A DNA stretch of 64,000 nucleotides, from contig CM046863.1 in the NCBI GenBank assembly GCA_025617745.1, positions 10,900,935-10,964,934 of the forward strand, written 5' to 3'. The stretch is from Heliocidaris erythrogramma. Taxonomy: Eukaryota > Echinodermata > Echinoidea > Camarodonta > Echinometridae. Positions 54,655 to 64,000 of this stretch are shown piece after piece (position 1 is the stretch's first letter; every line of letters starts with the position of its first letter). The notes beneath the pieces are model-generated. The model had not been told where the DNA came from. It searched no databases and saw only the letters and a program-made list of their open reading frames with translations. Made by a program: the position numbers and the translations under genes.

Positions 54655-55985
54655 CTTTACCAAAGAAACATATGAGGAATACAAATGCTTTTATCTCAGG
54701 TTTTCATCAAGAGGATTTTAGTGAGTCTTTCTGGTATAGTTTGTTGAGTCCGTCATGGAATGGTCGTCCTTTTTCCTCTTACCAACAAAGCTGCATGAGA
54801 CAGGAACATGTCTTTATTAAGTTTTCACAAAGGATTTGGGTTAGTTGTTATGGGGGTGTTGTCTTCTTTTTTCTTTCTTCTCCTACAAGGTCTAATGAGA
54901 AAGAGACATTTTTATATAGGGTTTTACCCGAATGACTTTGGGGGCGGTCCTTGGTTGTTGTTTTTTTGTTTTGTTTTTTGTTTTTTTTTAAATCGAGTCT
55001 TATGATAAACATACAGTATATATCACATTTTCATCAGAAAAATTTCTGATGCTTGTTCGCGAACTTGTCCTTTTTCTTTACCTTCCAGGTCTTATGAGAA
55101 AGAAACATCTTAAATTAATATCAGGCTTTGCAAGATTGATTTTAGGTGTCATTTCGGGGGGGGGGGGGGGGTGTTAATATTGCACTGTGTGAATTCATTT
55201 TCCCACATTTTTTTTCTCCCCCCACATGTTTACATAGGGCTTTACCCGAATGATTTTCGCGGCGTTCCTTTGTGGTTTACTTGTCCTTGTTCCTTTCAAA
55301 TCACGTCTCATAAGAAAGAGACATATCTTGATGTTAAATTTTTACCAAAAGAATTTTCGATAGTTCTGGTATTATTTTCTTTTCTCTTTTACCAACCCAG
55401 TATTATGAGACATAAATATGTCTTTATATCAGGTTTCCACAAAAAATATTTTGGTTCGTTGTTCTGGTGTGTTTTTTCTTTCTTTCTTCTTTCGTCTTCA
55501 GATAAAGAGACATCTTTATTTCGGGTTTTTTATCGAACGGATTTTGGGTGCGTACTGAAATAGTTGTCCCTTTTCTTTTCAAATCGAGTCTCATGAGAAA
55601 GAGACATGTCTTTATATCAGGTTTCCACAAAAATGATTTTTGTTCGTTGTTCTGGGGTGTTTTTTCCTTCTTTCTTTCTTCATTCGTCTTCAGATGAAGA
55701 GACATTTTCATATCCGGATTTTATCGAAAGGATTTTAGGTGCGTTGTTCTGTCTTTTCAAATCGAGTCTCACGAGAAATAGACATGTCTTTATATCACGT
55801 TTTTATCAAAAGGATTTTTGATGATTTGTTCTCGTTCTCGTATACCCGTCCCTTTTCTTTACCTTCCAAGTTTTATGAGAAAGAAACATCTTAATATCAG
55901 GTTTTCCAAGATGCATTTTAGGTGTTGTATTTTGTCAGTGCGCTTTGATATCACACTGTGTGAATTCACTTTTCCACAAATACAC
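54655..55985 (+). repeat. Diverged satellite, ~13 units of 75-130 bp
   Basis: Each unit has the form TATGAGAAAGAGACATGTCT, then TTATATCAGGTTTCCACAAA, then a GATTTTNGGTGCGTTGTTCTGG-like end and a CT/T-rich spacer. Units start near 54655, 54795, 54890, 55090, 55300, 55400, 55495, 55588, 55690, 55765 and 55875, with weaker ones between. Reading frames such as HVFISGFH arise from the repeat. Confidence 0.8.
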
Positions 55986-56044
55986 TTAAACATGGTTCTT
56001 ATTCTTTTTCAATCAATAGATACCAATATGAGATCAAGATTTTA

Positions 56045-56490
56045 AACAGAATATTATATACGAGAGATGCATTGTTTAAATTTTGGTGTGGTAACTGATA
56101 AAAATGCACCTTTTGCAATAACAGTAAAGAAACTATCACACATGTGTTTTGCTTTTGTCAGTACTCGAATGTAATATGGTCTAAATTTGAGTACTGGGTA
56201 CTTCATAATAATGGGGAAAAGGTTATACTAAGAAATCAAAATAAGTTGTTTGGAGTTTGCGGTATGAATAACAATGCAGTATACTGATGGTTGTACGACG
56301 AAAAATATATTTCATGCCAAATTACAAAATCAATTACCTTCATTTGAGAAAATTAGCTGTAGAATTTTACTACGAATTGGAAAGGAAAAATACATATATC
56401 AAACGAATCTCAAGGAAAAGAAATTACTGAAGAAATGGTTTCTATTCAGAAAATGTTTTGGGAGTGTTGGCAGCGTGACAACATGAAATG
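56045..56490 (+). mobile_element. LINE remnant with zf-RVT zinc-knuckle domain
   Basis: In one frame: CTFCNNSKETITHVFCFCQY followed by SNVIWSKFEYW. This is the CxxC-x7-H-x4-C pattern after the RT in L1/Tx1-like LINEs (usual form CxFCxxxxETLxHLFxxCxxxxxxW). LYTRDALFKF precedes it in another frame. Later frames contain stops. Only the C-terminal end of the element is left. Confidence 0.7.
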
Positions 56491-56722
56491 ATCAATTTAC
56501 TATGTATTGTTTTGTATCATATGTATAAGTCCTTTTGTTATTTTTTCTGCCCTCAAGCTTGGGCCGTGAAGTCCATTGTTATGCCATCGTTTAGTCATTC
56601 GGTTGCACGATCCTGATTACGAATATATATGATTATTTGTACTTGATAAAGTTGTGTTTTTGTAAATAAAGAACCCCGTGGAAGGGGGAAAAGTGTTACT
56701 GATATTGTAACGGAATCGACGC

Positions 56723-57049
56723 TTGCTTCCTCCAGCTGCGGTTTCGGGCAGGATAGCCCGAGCTGAAGACGTGGTACGTTTGGCGGAAATATACCACCTT
56801 GTCGAACCTGCTTTCTCTCCAAACCTGTTTTCTCTGCAAACCGTCACTACTGTGCTAGTTTACTGTTCAGAAGTACGCAGCACCACACGACCATGTCCAG
56901 AAGACTTCAGTACCGCACGACCATGTCCAGAAGACTTCAGTACCGCACGACCATGTCCAGAAGTACGCAGTACCGTACGACCATGTCCAGACCTTAGTAT
57001 TAGTGAGGTGCTAAGACAGCCAGGCATGCAAAAGCCAAGAAATCATTGA
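56723..57049 (+). other. Unrecognised ORF with a 10-residue repeat
   Basis: A 108-codon frame whose C-terminal half repeats RPCPEDFSTA about four times, encoded by a 30-bp tandem repeat at 56877-56995 (ACGACCATGTCCAGAAGACT). The first half has no known domain. It lies between AATAAAG (56668) and AT-rich DNA. It may be a repeat artefact; no splice or start context favours a gene. Confidence 0.3.
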
Positions 57050-58015
57050 ACATCCTCTATTATCACCAAACGTAACATGATCGATCTCACATTTTGATAA
57101 AATGTTATTTCAATGCGGTAATCGGCCAATACAATCATTTCTATACTAAAACCTAAGCTTTTCTACGAAATTAAAAACCAATTTCGTTACAATATTGTTA
57201 TTAAGGTAGTGTCATAATGAGTGTATAGTCTATATACAACGTTTATAAGTTTGATTCCTCACCTAAAACAAAAGCTTACCCTGCGCTTCTATAAGATATT
57301 TATAGAGGATCACCGTTTCTTTGTTTTTAACTGGTAAATTTTATCAAAGATAAATGCAGCAAATATTACTTTTCTAAAAGAGATATTGCCAGTTTCAATA
57401 ATGACTCTTCAACGTAAAGCTAACCTTGCTTTATTATACAAAAATAATGCACTTTGCCATAAACTGCCGCTAAATTGTTTGCATATGTATATTCATTGTA
57501 TGATCATTTTATTTGTGATGAGGACGTCAAATCAAGCTTTGTTTATGACGACCTCTTTTTCTATGTATATTTTTTTATGACCATACATGTTGAAAGTTTG
57601 TAAGTTTATGATGTTGTTTATAGAAATAAATTAATATAAAATTAAATCAAATAAATTTTTTAAAGAGACCATGGAATACTGTGGTCTACCTATTCACTAT
57701 ATATGTATATCATCCATATCTTGGTACAGCAATAACTTCTTAAAACGATACATTACTAGTCAGTCAGTAAACACTTAAGCAAAGACCGTTATCACAAGTG
57801 GATGGGGTCAGAACAGGTTTCCCTAATATATCCTGGGTGATCATCACTCGGCTGGAAATATCGACAAAGAAAATGACCCCCCCCCCCCCCCCCCGAAGAC
57901 AAGAGATGGGGGCACCGGGTATATTCATCTAAAGTGGCATAATACACTAACTTACGCTACTTTATGCTTAAAAAAATTTCCCTTTTGTTTGACATTATTT
58001 TATTATAGGTTTTCC
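57050..58015. other. Intergenic, no feature recognised
   Basis: AT-rich with one poly(C) run near 57878. Confidence 0.3.
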
Positions 58016-58489
58016 CGGTCAATTTCAAACTTTCTCCAATCAATTTAACGTTTCGAGCAATCAATTTCGCCTGAAATGCGATCGCGGTAACAAATCAGAA
58101 TTCAAATTCGTCTTTGGCCGCTCAAAATCAACATCTCAGCGATCAAATTGCAAATTGCGCCAATCAATTTAAAACAATGAGCAATGGTATTCGTCAATCG
58201 TCATTCAAATTCGTCCATTCGTAACAATTCTTTGCGGTCATTCAAATTCGTTAATGAGCATGCATATTTGAAATAACTGCAATCAAATTAAGAATGTGAG
58301 GTTCGTATCAAGTAGAAAGTCAAAATGGGGAGGGTTTGGGGAACGCTTTATGTTAATACTTGGCCATGGTGTTGTTATGCTCATTTGGCAAATAACCAGA
58401 AACATTTTCCTTCTTTTCATGTCAAATTTGGGTAGAAATTTGATCTCTTTTTTGATATGGTGTTTTGATTTCGCTTTTGATTTCGCTAT

Positions 58490-58665
58490 TCATAATCAAA
58501 GAAGAGGGTCGCTATTCAAAATCGGAGAAGAGGGTCGCTATTCATAATTGGAGAAGAGGGTCGCTATTCATAATCAAAGAAGAGGGTCGCTATTCATAAC
58601 CGGGGAGGAGGGTCGCTTGTCATAATCGAAGAAGAGGTCGCTATTCTTAATCGAAGAATAGGTTA
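58490..58665 (-). repeat. Minisatellite CGATTATGAATAGCGACCCTCTTCTT, minus copy
   Basis: Six units reading GAAGAGGGTCGCTATTCATA on plus, inside the foldback spacer. Confidence 0.9.
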
Positions 58666-58942
58666 GCTAGGTTAGGATTATTTGTAAAAAATTTGATATG
58701 ATTTTCATTGTTCAATGAAACACTCAAATATGAAAGAATCAAATTAGCAAACAAAATTATATTGGATGTGAGACACCCCACTGCTGTGTAGAAGCAATAT
58801 GGCGAGGGGCGATGAAACAAATACACCCCCAGCCAGGCGGGCAAAAGAGGGCTATGCCCCCCCCCCCCCCCCCCAGTCAGCCCCTTAGAAAAAAGGCGAG
58901 AGCGAAAAAGCGGAGGAAGTGAGATAAAAAAGACTAAAAAGG

Positions 58943-58986
58943 CCCAATCCACCGTAAACTAAATATTTAGTTTACGGTGGATTGGG
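58943..58986. repeat. 44-bp perfect palindrome
   Basis: CCCAATCCACCGTAAACT followed by AAATATTT and the exact complement; no loop. Able to extrude as a cruciform. Confidence 0.95.
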
Positions 58987-59315
58987 GGAGAACCGGGGCA
59001 TAGACCCTTAAGAAATCAAAACACCATACCAAAAAGAATCAAATTTCTACCCAAATTTGACATGAAAAGAAGGAAAATGTTTCTGGTTATTTGCCAAATG
59101 AGCATAACAACACCATGGCCAAGTATTAACATAAAGCGTTCCCCAAACCCTCCCCATTTTGACTTTCTACTTGATACGAACCTCACATTCTTAATTTGAT
59201 TGCAGTTATTTCAAATATGCATGCTCATTAACGAATTTGAATGACCGCAAAGACGGAATTGTTACGAATGGACGAATTTGAATGACGATTGACAAATACC
59301 ATTGCTCATTGTTTT

Positions 59316-59480
59316 GATTGGGTGGGGCACTTCCGGCCCTTGCCCCCCCCCCCCCCTACTTTGGAAGAAAAGTATGCATTTTGAACTTAAGGATCCGCCC
59401 TTTTGTCGATTGTCCCCCCCCCCCCCCACTTTTAGAATGATAACCTTCTTTTTTTGCAGAAAAGGCAGAAAAAAGAGAGC
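59316..59480. repeat. Poly(C)-bearing dispersed repeat piece
   Basis: Two long C runs (about 59343 and 59413) with a GGATCCGCCC word, related to the 37.8-kb element. Confidence 0.5.
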
Positions 59481-59481
59481 C

Positions 59482-59570
59482 ACAGATTAGTGAAAGTCTG
59501 AGCAAAATCCAATAAAAAATAAGAAACGTATGATTTTTTTAAAGTTGCAGTCAATCAAACTTAAATTTGT
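59482..59570. repeat. Fragment of the GTGAAAGTTTGA repeat family
   Basis: GATTAGTGAAAGTCTGAGCA, then ATAAGAAACG and AAAGTTGCAGTCAATCAAAC; compare 3690 and 12135. Confidence 0.5.
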
Positions 59571-60820
59571 AACTCCGTGACGTACCTTTCGACTTCCTCG
59601 TACAGAAATATCATCAGTTTCTATTTCCTTTTTGGTGATGATGGAATAAATTTGTACAGGTTTTATATCAACGGTACACGTATGATTGAATATTTTCTTT
59701 ACAGAAACTAGAAATTCATGATGTTTTAAGTACAGGTGGAATGGGATATTTATTAATTTATTTATTTATTTCTGAATGGTTCATCATATTACATAGTACA
59801 TTGAAATGCCTCCTTGGAGTGATCACATCCATAAGAAAAAGATATTTAAAGAAACAAATTACAATGACAGAATCATAAAATAACTATGGTCACAACACAG
59901 ACATAGAATAATGAAGCACCATACAGAGGTATAGCAATATGAGCTTAAAAGGCTTGAAACGTTGCCATACCTTCACATTCAAAACTAACGAATTACATAA
60001 TATTATCATTCAAAACTAAAACTAAAAAAATAAAAAATAAAAAAAAATAAAAAACTAATCTTAACATTCAATGAACTAATTTGAGATTTTACACTATTTA
60101 GAACAGATAAAGATGAAAATAAAGGTATAGAAGGTAAGAAGATGGAGAAAGAGGAGGTCACGGAGTTGCCAATTTGTGTTGGATTGATAATAACCTCAAA
60201 AATTCATAATTTGCCTATTGCTCATCAATATTCTCTCAAACCTGCATTAAGCATTTTCTTCTCTTTTCTGCTTCTTTTAAAACCAAATTGATATCAGGGT
60301 GGACTAGCTCTCCCTTTAATTTCTGACAGTCAGACACAACGTTGGAAAACAGAACGGAAGTAAATACGCCGAAATTGGAGTACAACGCATGATAACTATA
60401 GAGCCCTCAACGGTCAATGCTAGGCAATGAATACTTTTGTATAAAAGGCATGGGGGAAATCTTGCAAAGTCAGCCTATTGTTGGTATATTGATATAATTA
60501 AAAAACAAATAATGCTGCGTCTCAATCATCTCTGAAGTCCTCGAATAATTGGTCATATAAAATATCTTTCTCATAACAAACATTTGAATTAAATATATCC
60601 ACGGCATCAGTAACAGTAAAAGAAAACAATAATTATATATATTCCAAGACCAAGTTGATTTTGGAAGACTTTTCGAAAGCCTTTTTTACACACTCGCTCT
60701 CATTGAACGATGAGGGTTCTAATCTTCATCGCACGTTACAGGCCGTTTTACCTGTGCTCGGTTTCAGAAGTTTTATCTGACTGACTGATCACTTTTTTTC
60801 ATTGTGTACTCCCCCTCTAG
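59571..60820. other. AT-rich, possible old LINE tail; otherwise nothing
   Basis: From about 59750 the sequence TTTATTTATTTATTTCTGAA leads into a stretch resembling the minus-strand 3' UTR of CR1-like LINEs, but no coding motif confirms it. Upstream exons of the gene at 60821 were not recognised here. Confidence 0.3.
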
Positions 60821-60990
60821 GAGAATACTATCGCTAAAATGACGTCAGAGATTTTGCAATGTCCTGGAAAGGCAGACGGCATGAATATGACCTACGATAT
60901 GATACAGGGGTATTGTAATCATACTTCTAACAAAGAAAAACAGATTCCCAATGGAGACTACTTCTCTTCAGGAAACGAAATCATTGAAAA
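60821..60990 (+). CDS. Unrecognised protein gene, penultimate coding exon
   Basis: The polypyrimidine/CTCTAG acceptor precedes GAG AAT ACT; the exon ends GAAAA/GTAAGA. The peptide contains MTSEILQCPGKADGMNMTYD, MIQGYCNHTSNKEKQIPNGD and YFSSGNEIIEK. The ATG at 60839 could be the true start if the upstream exon is untranslated; otherwise the frame continues 5' (ENTIAK). Phase 2 at the donor matches the next exon. I do not recognise the family and assign no function. Confidence 0.6.
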
Positions 60991-61456
60991 GTAAGACATT
61001 TTTTAGTGTTTCTGTTTTATCTAAAAAGGGAAAGGCTTGATTGAATATGGTCAAGCCAAATTTTAAATTATTTAATTTTTACTTACTCATTTGTAATAGT
61101 TATAAATTCAAATGGGGCAATAAAAAGTGACGATAATAATTATTATTTGGTAATTGTGATAACATTATATTTTTAAGGCGCAGTAGCGCATACATCTGCC
61201 TATAATGTCGCCAAAGTTACATAAAACAAGCGAAAATTTTCCATTAATGATGTTTATAGAAAACTTACGTAATCAACAAAACGTCAGAAAGGTTAAATTC
61301 ACCTGAAAGATTGAGGTTGCTGTGCATTATTTAATACAAGCACGGAAGGCATTCCAGAAACGTAATGTTGAAACCTCCATGATAAACCAATCGTGTAAGA
61401 ATATGTTGATCAAGATTAAGACTATTTTCATTGTTTTTTTATCATCATGTATACAG

Positions 61457-61619
61457 AGTTATGATTCCTCTCCAGCCCATCCGCGCACAAAAATTTGCTA
61501 GCATTCTTGCAGAGGTTTTTGGCAAGGACTGTGATCACGCCCTGTACGCAGATTTTATGCCAATTGAAGATGTTTCTGAACCAGCATATTACCAACATGT
61601 CGTTGTGAAGAAGAAATGA
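61457..61619 (+). CDS. Unrecognised protein gene, last coding exon
   Basis: The TATACAG acceptor restores the frame as K-VMIPLQPIRAQKFASILAEV, then FGKDCDHALYADFMPIEDVS and a basic C-terminus ending KKK, stop at 61617-61619. With the previous exon it gives 104 residues if the start is at 60839. The peptide looks like a folded, conserved C-terminal domain (mixed hydrophobic pattern, no low complexity). No paralogue lies in the window. Confidence 0.65.
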
Positions 61620-62500
61620 TTATTTCGTGTTTTCTGGGTGTTTTTATTTGGAGATTTCATTTTTTTTTTCTTTTAAAATATTTGTTATTGTGGGCTTAAT
61701 ATCGCTATTTAATACTTCAAAATTAATATTAAGAGCTCAATATTTAAAGCTCTTTAAAATGTGTGGGTAGCCTAAATGCCCCCAAAAGTTTAATTAAGTT
61801 TGAAACACTTTTTTTTCATCAATATGAATATTTGTTTTTTTTATAATAATACATGTACATGGCTAATATAATTAATTGTTACTTTTTCATTTAAATATGT
61901 AGGCACATTAAGTTTAGTCAGTTTATATGAAACATCAGGATATAATCATATATATATATATATATATGACACATTATTTAATTAAATGAACTCGAACCTA
62001 TCCCTTTCATTTGCATGTGGGATATTGGATATGTTTACTGAAGACAATATTGGCGGAAATTACGCAAAATCCATTTTGGAAACAGGTTCTATTGGCTTGG
62101 TCGGACTTGGTAGAACTTCTTATCGATGACATTGCATCTCAACCTCTTCGGAATATCCCCCGAATAAAAGTAAATGATAAATAAATATCTGAAAAGATAT
62201 TTGGTACTATAAAACCGGAGAATAGAGTTGAACAAGGGAAATACAAACTAAATTACCAAAAGGCTCGAAATATAGCGAGCTCTGATTGGCTGTCTAAAGA
62301 TAACGGTAAAATTTGTGTTAGAGTATAAGAGAAATACGTACATTTTATAGTAGGCGTATCTTTCCTTTCATATTTTGAAATTTAACGTAGGTTTGATATA
62401 CAAACCAACTTTCTCTAATACTATACAAAGTGAAACAATGTAAGTCTTACAAAATGGAAACCAATATGAGGTGGTTACAAATTAAAAAATATGGCATTTT
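61620..62500. other. 3' flank of the unrecognised gene, AT-rich
   Basis: A short (AT)n run near 61945; no poly(A) signal stood out; nothing else recognised. Confidence 0.3.
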
Positions 62501-62504
62501 AGCT

Positions 62505-62612
62505 CATACATTTTTCCTCTGACATTTTTACCTCTGACATGTTTTACCTCTTACATGTTTTCCTCTGACATTTTTACCTCTGAAATTTTTACCGCTTACA
62601 TTTTTATACCGA
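62505..62612. repeat. Degenerate repeat ACATTTTTACCTCTG
   Basis: Six units of 16-18 bp. Confidence 0.75.
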
Positions 62613-63039
62613 ACCAATTATACATCATGTACCAAGATATACCTATGCTATGTTATACACCATTGAAAACTTGAAACAACAGAGGTACTGAACAGTAATT
62701 ATGACTGTTATTGCACAGTCCCAACTTGTCTTGTGGGTTTTTTTCTTGTGCAAATAAAATAACAATTCTTTTAAATAATTGTTTATCTTGTCCTTATTTC
62801 CTCTCTTTGTATTGCTGGGAAATGGAAAATATTAGACATAAACTTCGACCATTAAATTTAATGGTATTGTACTTTTGTATTATAAATTTCTACACAACCA
62901 CGAGAAATATTTATCAGCAAACGACTGTCTCATAGTCTACCCTCGCTGTGAATCAACAAAAAAACTTTCTAAAATATTACTCCGCGGTGTAACCCGACGG
63001 ACCTTAATTTACAGTGATTATTTCCATCACCCTTTAAGT
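62613..63039. other. Intergenic, no feature recognised
   Basis: AT-rich DNA up to the truncated 5' end of LINE-4. Confidence 0.3.
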
Positions 63040-64000
63040 GGCCAAAGATAATAGTTCCCACGTATGTTGGCTTACGCACTCAAATACTGATGAAGGGGTC
63101 TTTCGTCTGAACACAGATCTACATTCAGAAGATTGGGATGATGTTCTTGTCTTTGATAATGTGGATAGAGCTTATGACGTTTTTTTGACCAAATTTCATT
63201 ACTTTTTCAATAAACATTTTCCATATGTGAAAACTAAAAACAAGAAAAGAGGAAATCATCCATGGATAACCAGGGGTATTCTCCAATCAATAAAAAGGAG
63301 AAATATTCTTTATAAACGTAGTATTAAGCATTCAACGCATGAAAATATTGACAAATACAAGAAATATCGGAACAGACTGACGTCAATTATACGTTACTCC
63401 CGTAAGTCATATTACTCCACACAATTTGAACAGGCAAGGGGCAATATGTCCTCTACTTGGAAAACTGTCAAAGATATATTACGTAAGCATGGAAATATTG
63501 CTACTCCAGAAAAGTTCACTCATGATGGAAAAGAATTTACTTCGGCAAGAGATATTGCAAATGCATTTAACAGCTATTTTACTAATGTTGGTACAAATCA
63601 AGCAAAGTTAATAGATACAAATGGTACCAATTTTAGGAATTATCTACGCAATTCATCCCAATTTTCTATCTTCTTCAGGCCAACTAACTATCTAGAAATC
63701 TTCAATGTAGTAAGTTTGCTGAAGAATAGTCACTCATGTGGCCATGATGAATTAAGCACATCCCTGTTAAAGCAGATTATTGACTCAATTATAACCCCAG
63801 CTGTACACAATTTGTAACCTCTCATTGTCGACAGGAGTGTTTCCTTCTAGTTTCAAACTAGCCAAAGTGATCCCGATTCATAAGAAAGATGATGCAAAAT
63901 TCATCTCTAATTATAGACCTATTTCAGTATTACCTAGCTTGTCTAAAATTCTAGAGAGAATTGTTTATAATAGGCTCTATGAATTTTTGGATAATCACAA
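63040..64000 (+). mobile_element. LINE-4: CR1/Jockey-type element, 5' truncated, runs off the right edge
   Basis: One frame of about 250 codons covers the linker (HPWITRGILQSIKRRNILYK, STWKTVKDIL, FNSYFTNVG, GHDELSTSLLKQI). After a frame change near 63817 the RT N-terminus follows (GVFPSSFKLAKVIPIHKKDD, NYRPISVLPSLSKILERIVY). No endonuclease precedes it, so the copy is 5' truncated. The catalytic RT core would lie beyond 64000. Closest to LINE-1 among the copies here. Confidence 0.88.

Larger units (their letters stand above)
58171..59315. mobile_element. 1.14-kb foldback with ~300-bp near-identical arms
   Basis: The arms at 58171-58472 and 59013-59315 are almost exact reverse complements (for example GTCAAAATGGGGAGGGTTTG and its complement near 59150). 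The spacer contains a minus-orientation GAAGAGGGTCGCTATTCATA minisatellite, a poly(C) run and a 44-bp perfect palindrome. Degenerate CAATCAATTT / ATTCAAATTCGT words lead into the left arm from about 58020. Confidence 0.9.

Noticed and set aside
56620-57010. Possible long terminal repeat (AATAAAG and promoter-like GC stretch)
   Set aside because: No second copy, no primer-binding site and no adjacent retroelement genes were seen.
1-64000. LTR retroelements, Polintons or other virus-like elements
   Set aside because: No protease, integrase, capsid, DNA polymerase B or packaging ATPase motif was noticed in any frame.

Overview
The window looks like AT-rich nuclear DNA from a marine invertebrate, most likely a deuterostome and perhaps an echinoderm. 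The reasons are intron-split genes with GT/AG splice sites, vertebrate-like enzyme families (histamine N-methyltransferase-like, diamine acetyltransferase-like), several CR1/Jockey-type LINEs, and a very high density of foldback elements, MITEs and degenerate minisatellites. The species assignment is inference. I see no prokaryotic operons, CRISPR arrays, LTR elements, Polintons or other virus-like elements.

Host genes are sparse. (1) 425-3500, minus: the first two coding exons of a histamine N-methyltransferase-like gene, running off the left edge; its intron 1 holds two transposon-like elements. (2) 28177-31631, minus: three phase-consistent exons of a GNAT acetyltransferase resembling diamine (spermidine/spermine) acetyltransferase, one of them a 41-nt microexon; the C-terminal exon was not found. 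(3) 60821-61619, plus: two terminal exons of an unrecognised protein. These genes do not form an evident pathway, although two of them belong to amine-modifying families.

Repeats fill the rest. 0.9-15 kb: GC-rich foldback, TGTGACC MITE, repeated-word region, CpG-dense block, two 0.9-kb TTAA-type MITEs, a CATAG-flanked palindromic MITE and another foldback. 15.4-17.9 kb: the most striking object, nine near-identical tRNA-like Pol III units of about 289 bp arranged as 6 minus + 3 plus, head to head, flanked by a 14-bp direct repeat inside a larger repeat whose uninterrupted paralogue lies at 48.7-50.1 kb. 18.1-21.6 kb: G-rich minisatellite and LINE-1. 23.9-27.7 kb: minisatellites and two Tc1/mariner-like elements. 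29.8-37.3 kb: nested foldbacks, a polypurine block and hairpins. 38-43.4 kb: a degenerate minisatellite, then a 1.8-1.9 kb unit in tandem (2.4 copies). 43.4-47.0 kb: LINE-2. 47-50.1 kb: an inverted pair of minisatellite-bearing composites with tRNA-like heads. 51-56.5 kb: LINE tails, LINE-3, a CRE-containing 52-bp repeat followed by six AGGTCA half-sites, a GC-rich TIR element, a ~100-bp satellite and a zf-RVT LINE remnant. 58.2-59.3 kb: a foldback with a 44-bp perfect palindrome. 63.0-64.0 kb: LINE-4, running off the right edge.

Three structural themes recur. Minisatellites built of degenerate short words appear repeatedly, and some occur at two loci in opposite orientation. Four foldback elements carry the same 18-bp YY1-like core in their arms. 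tRNA-derived Pol III heads appear in at least three different arrangements.
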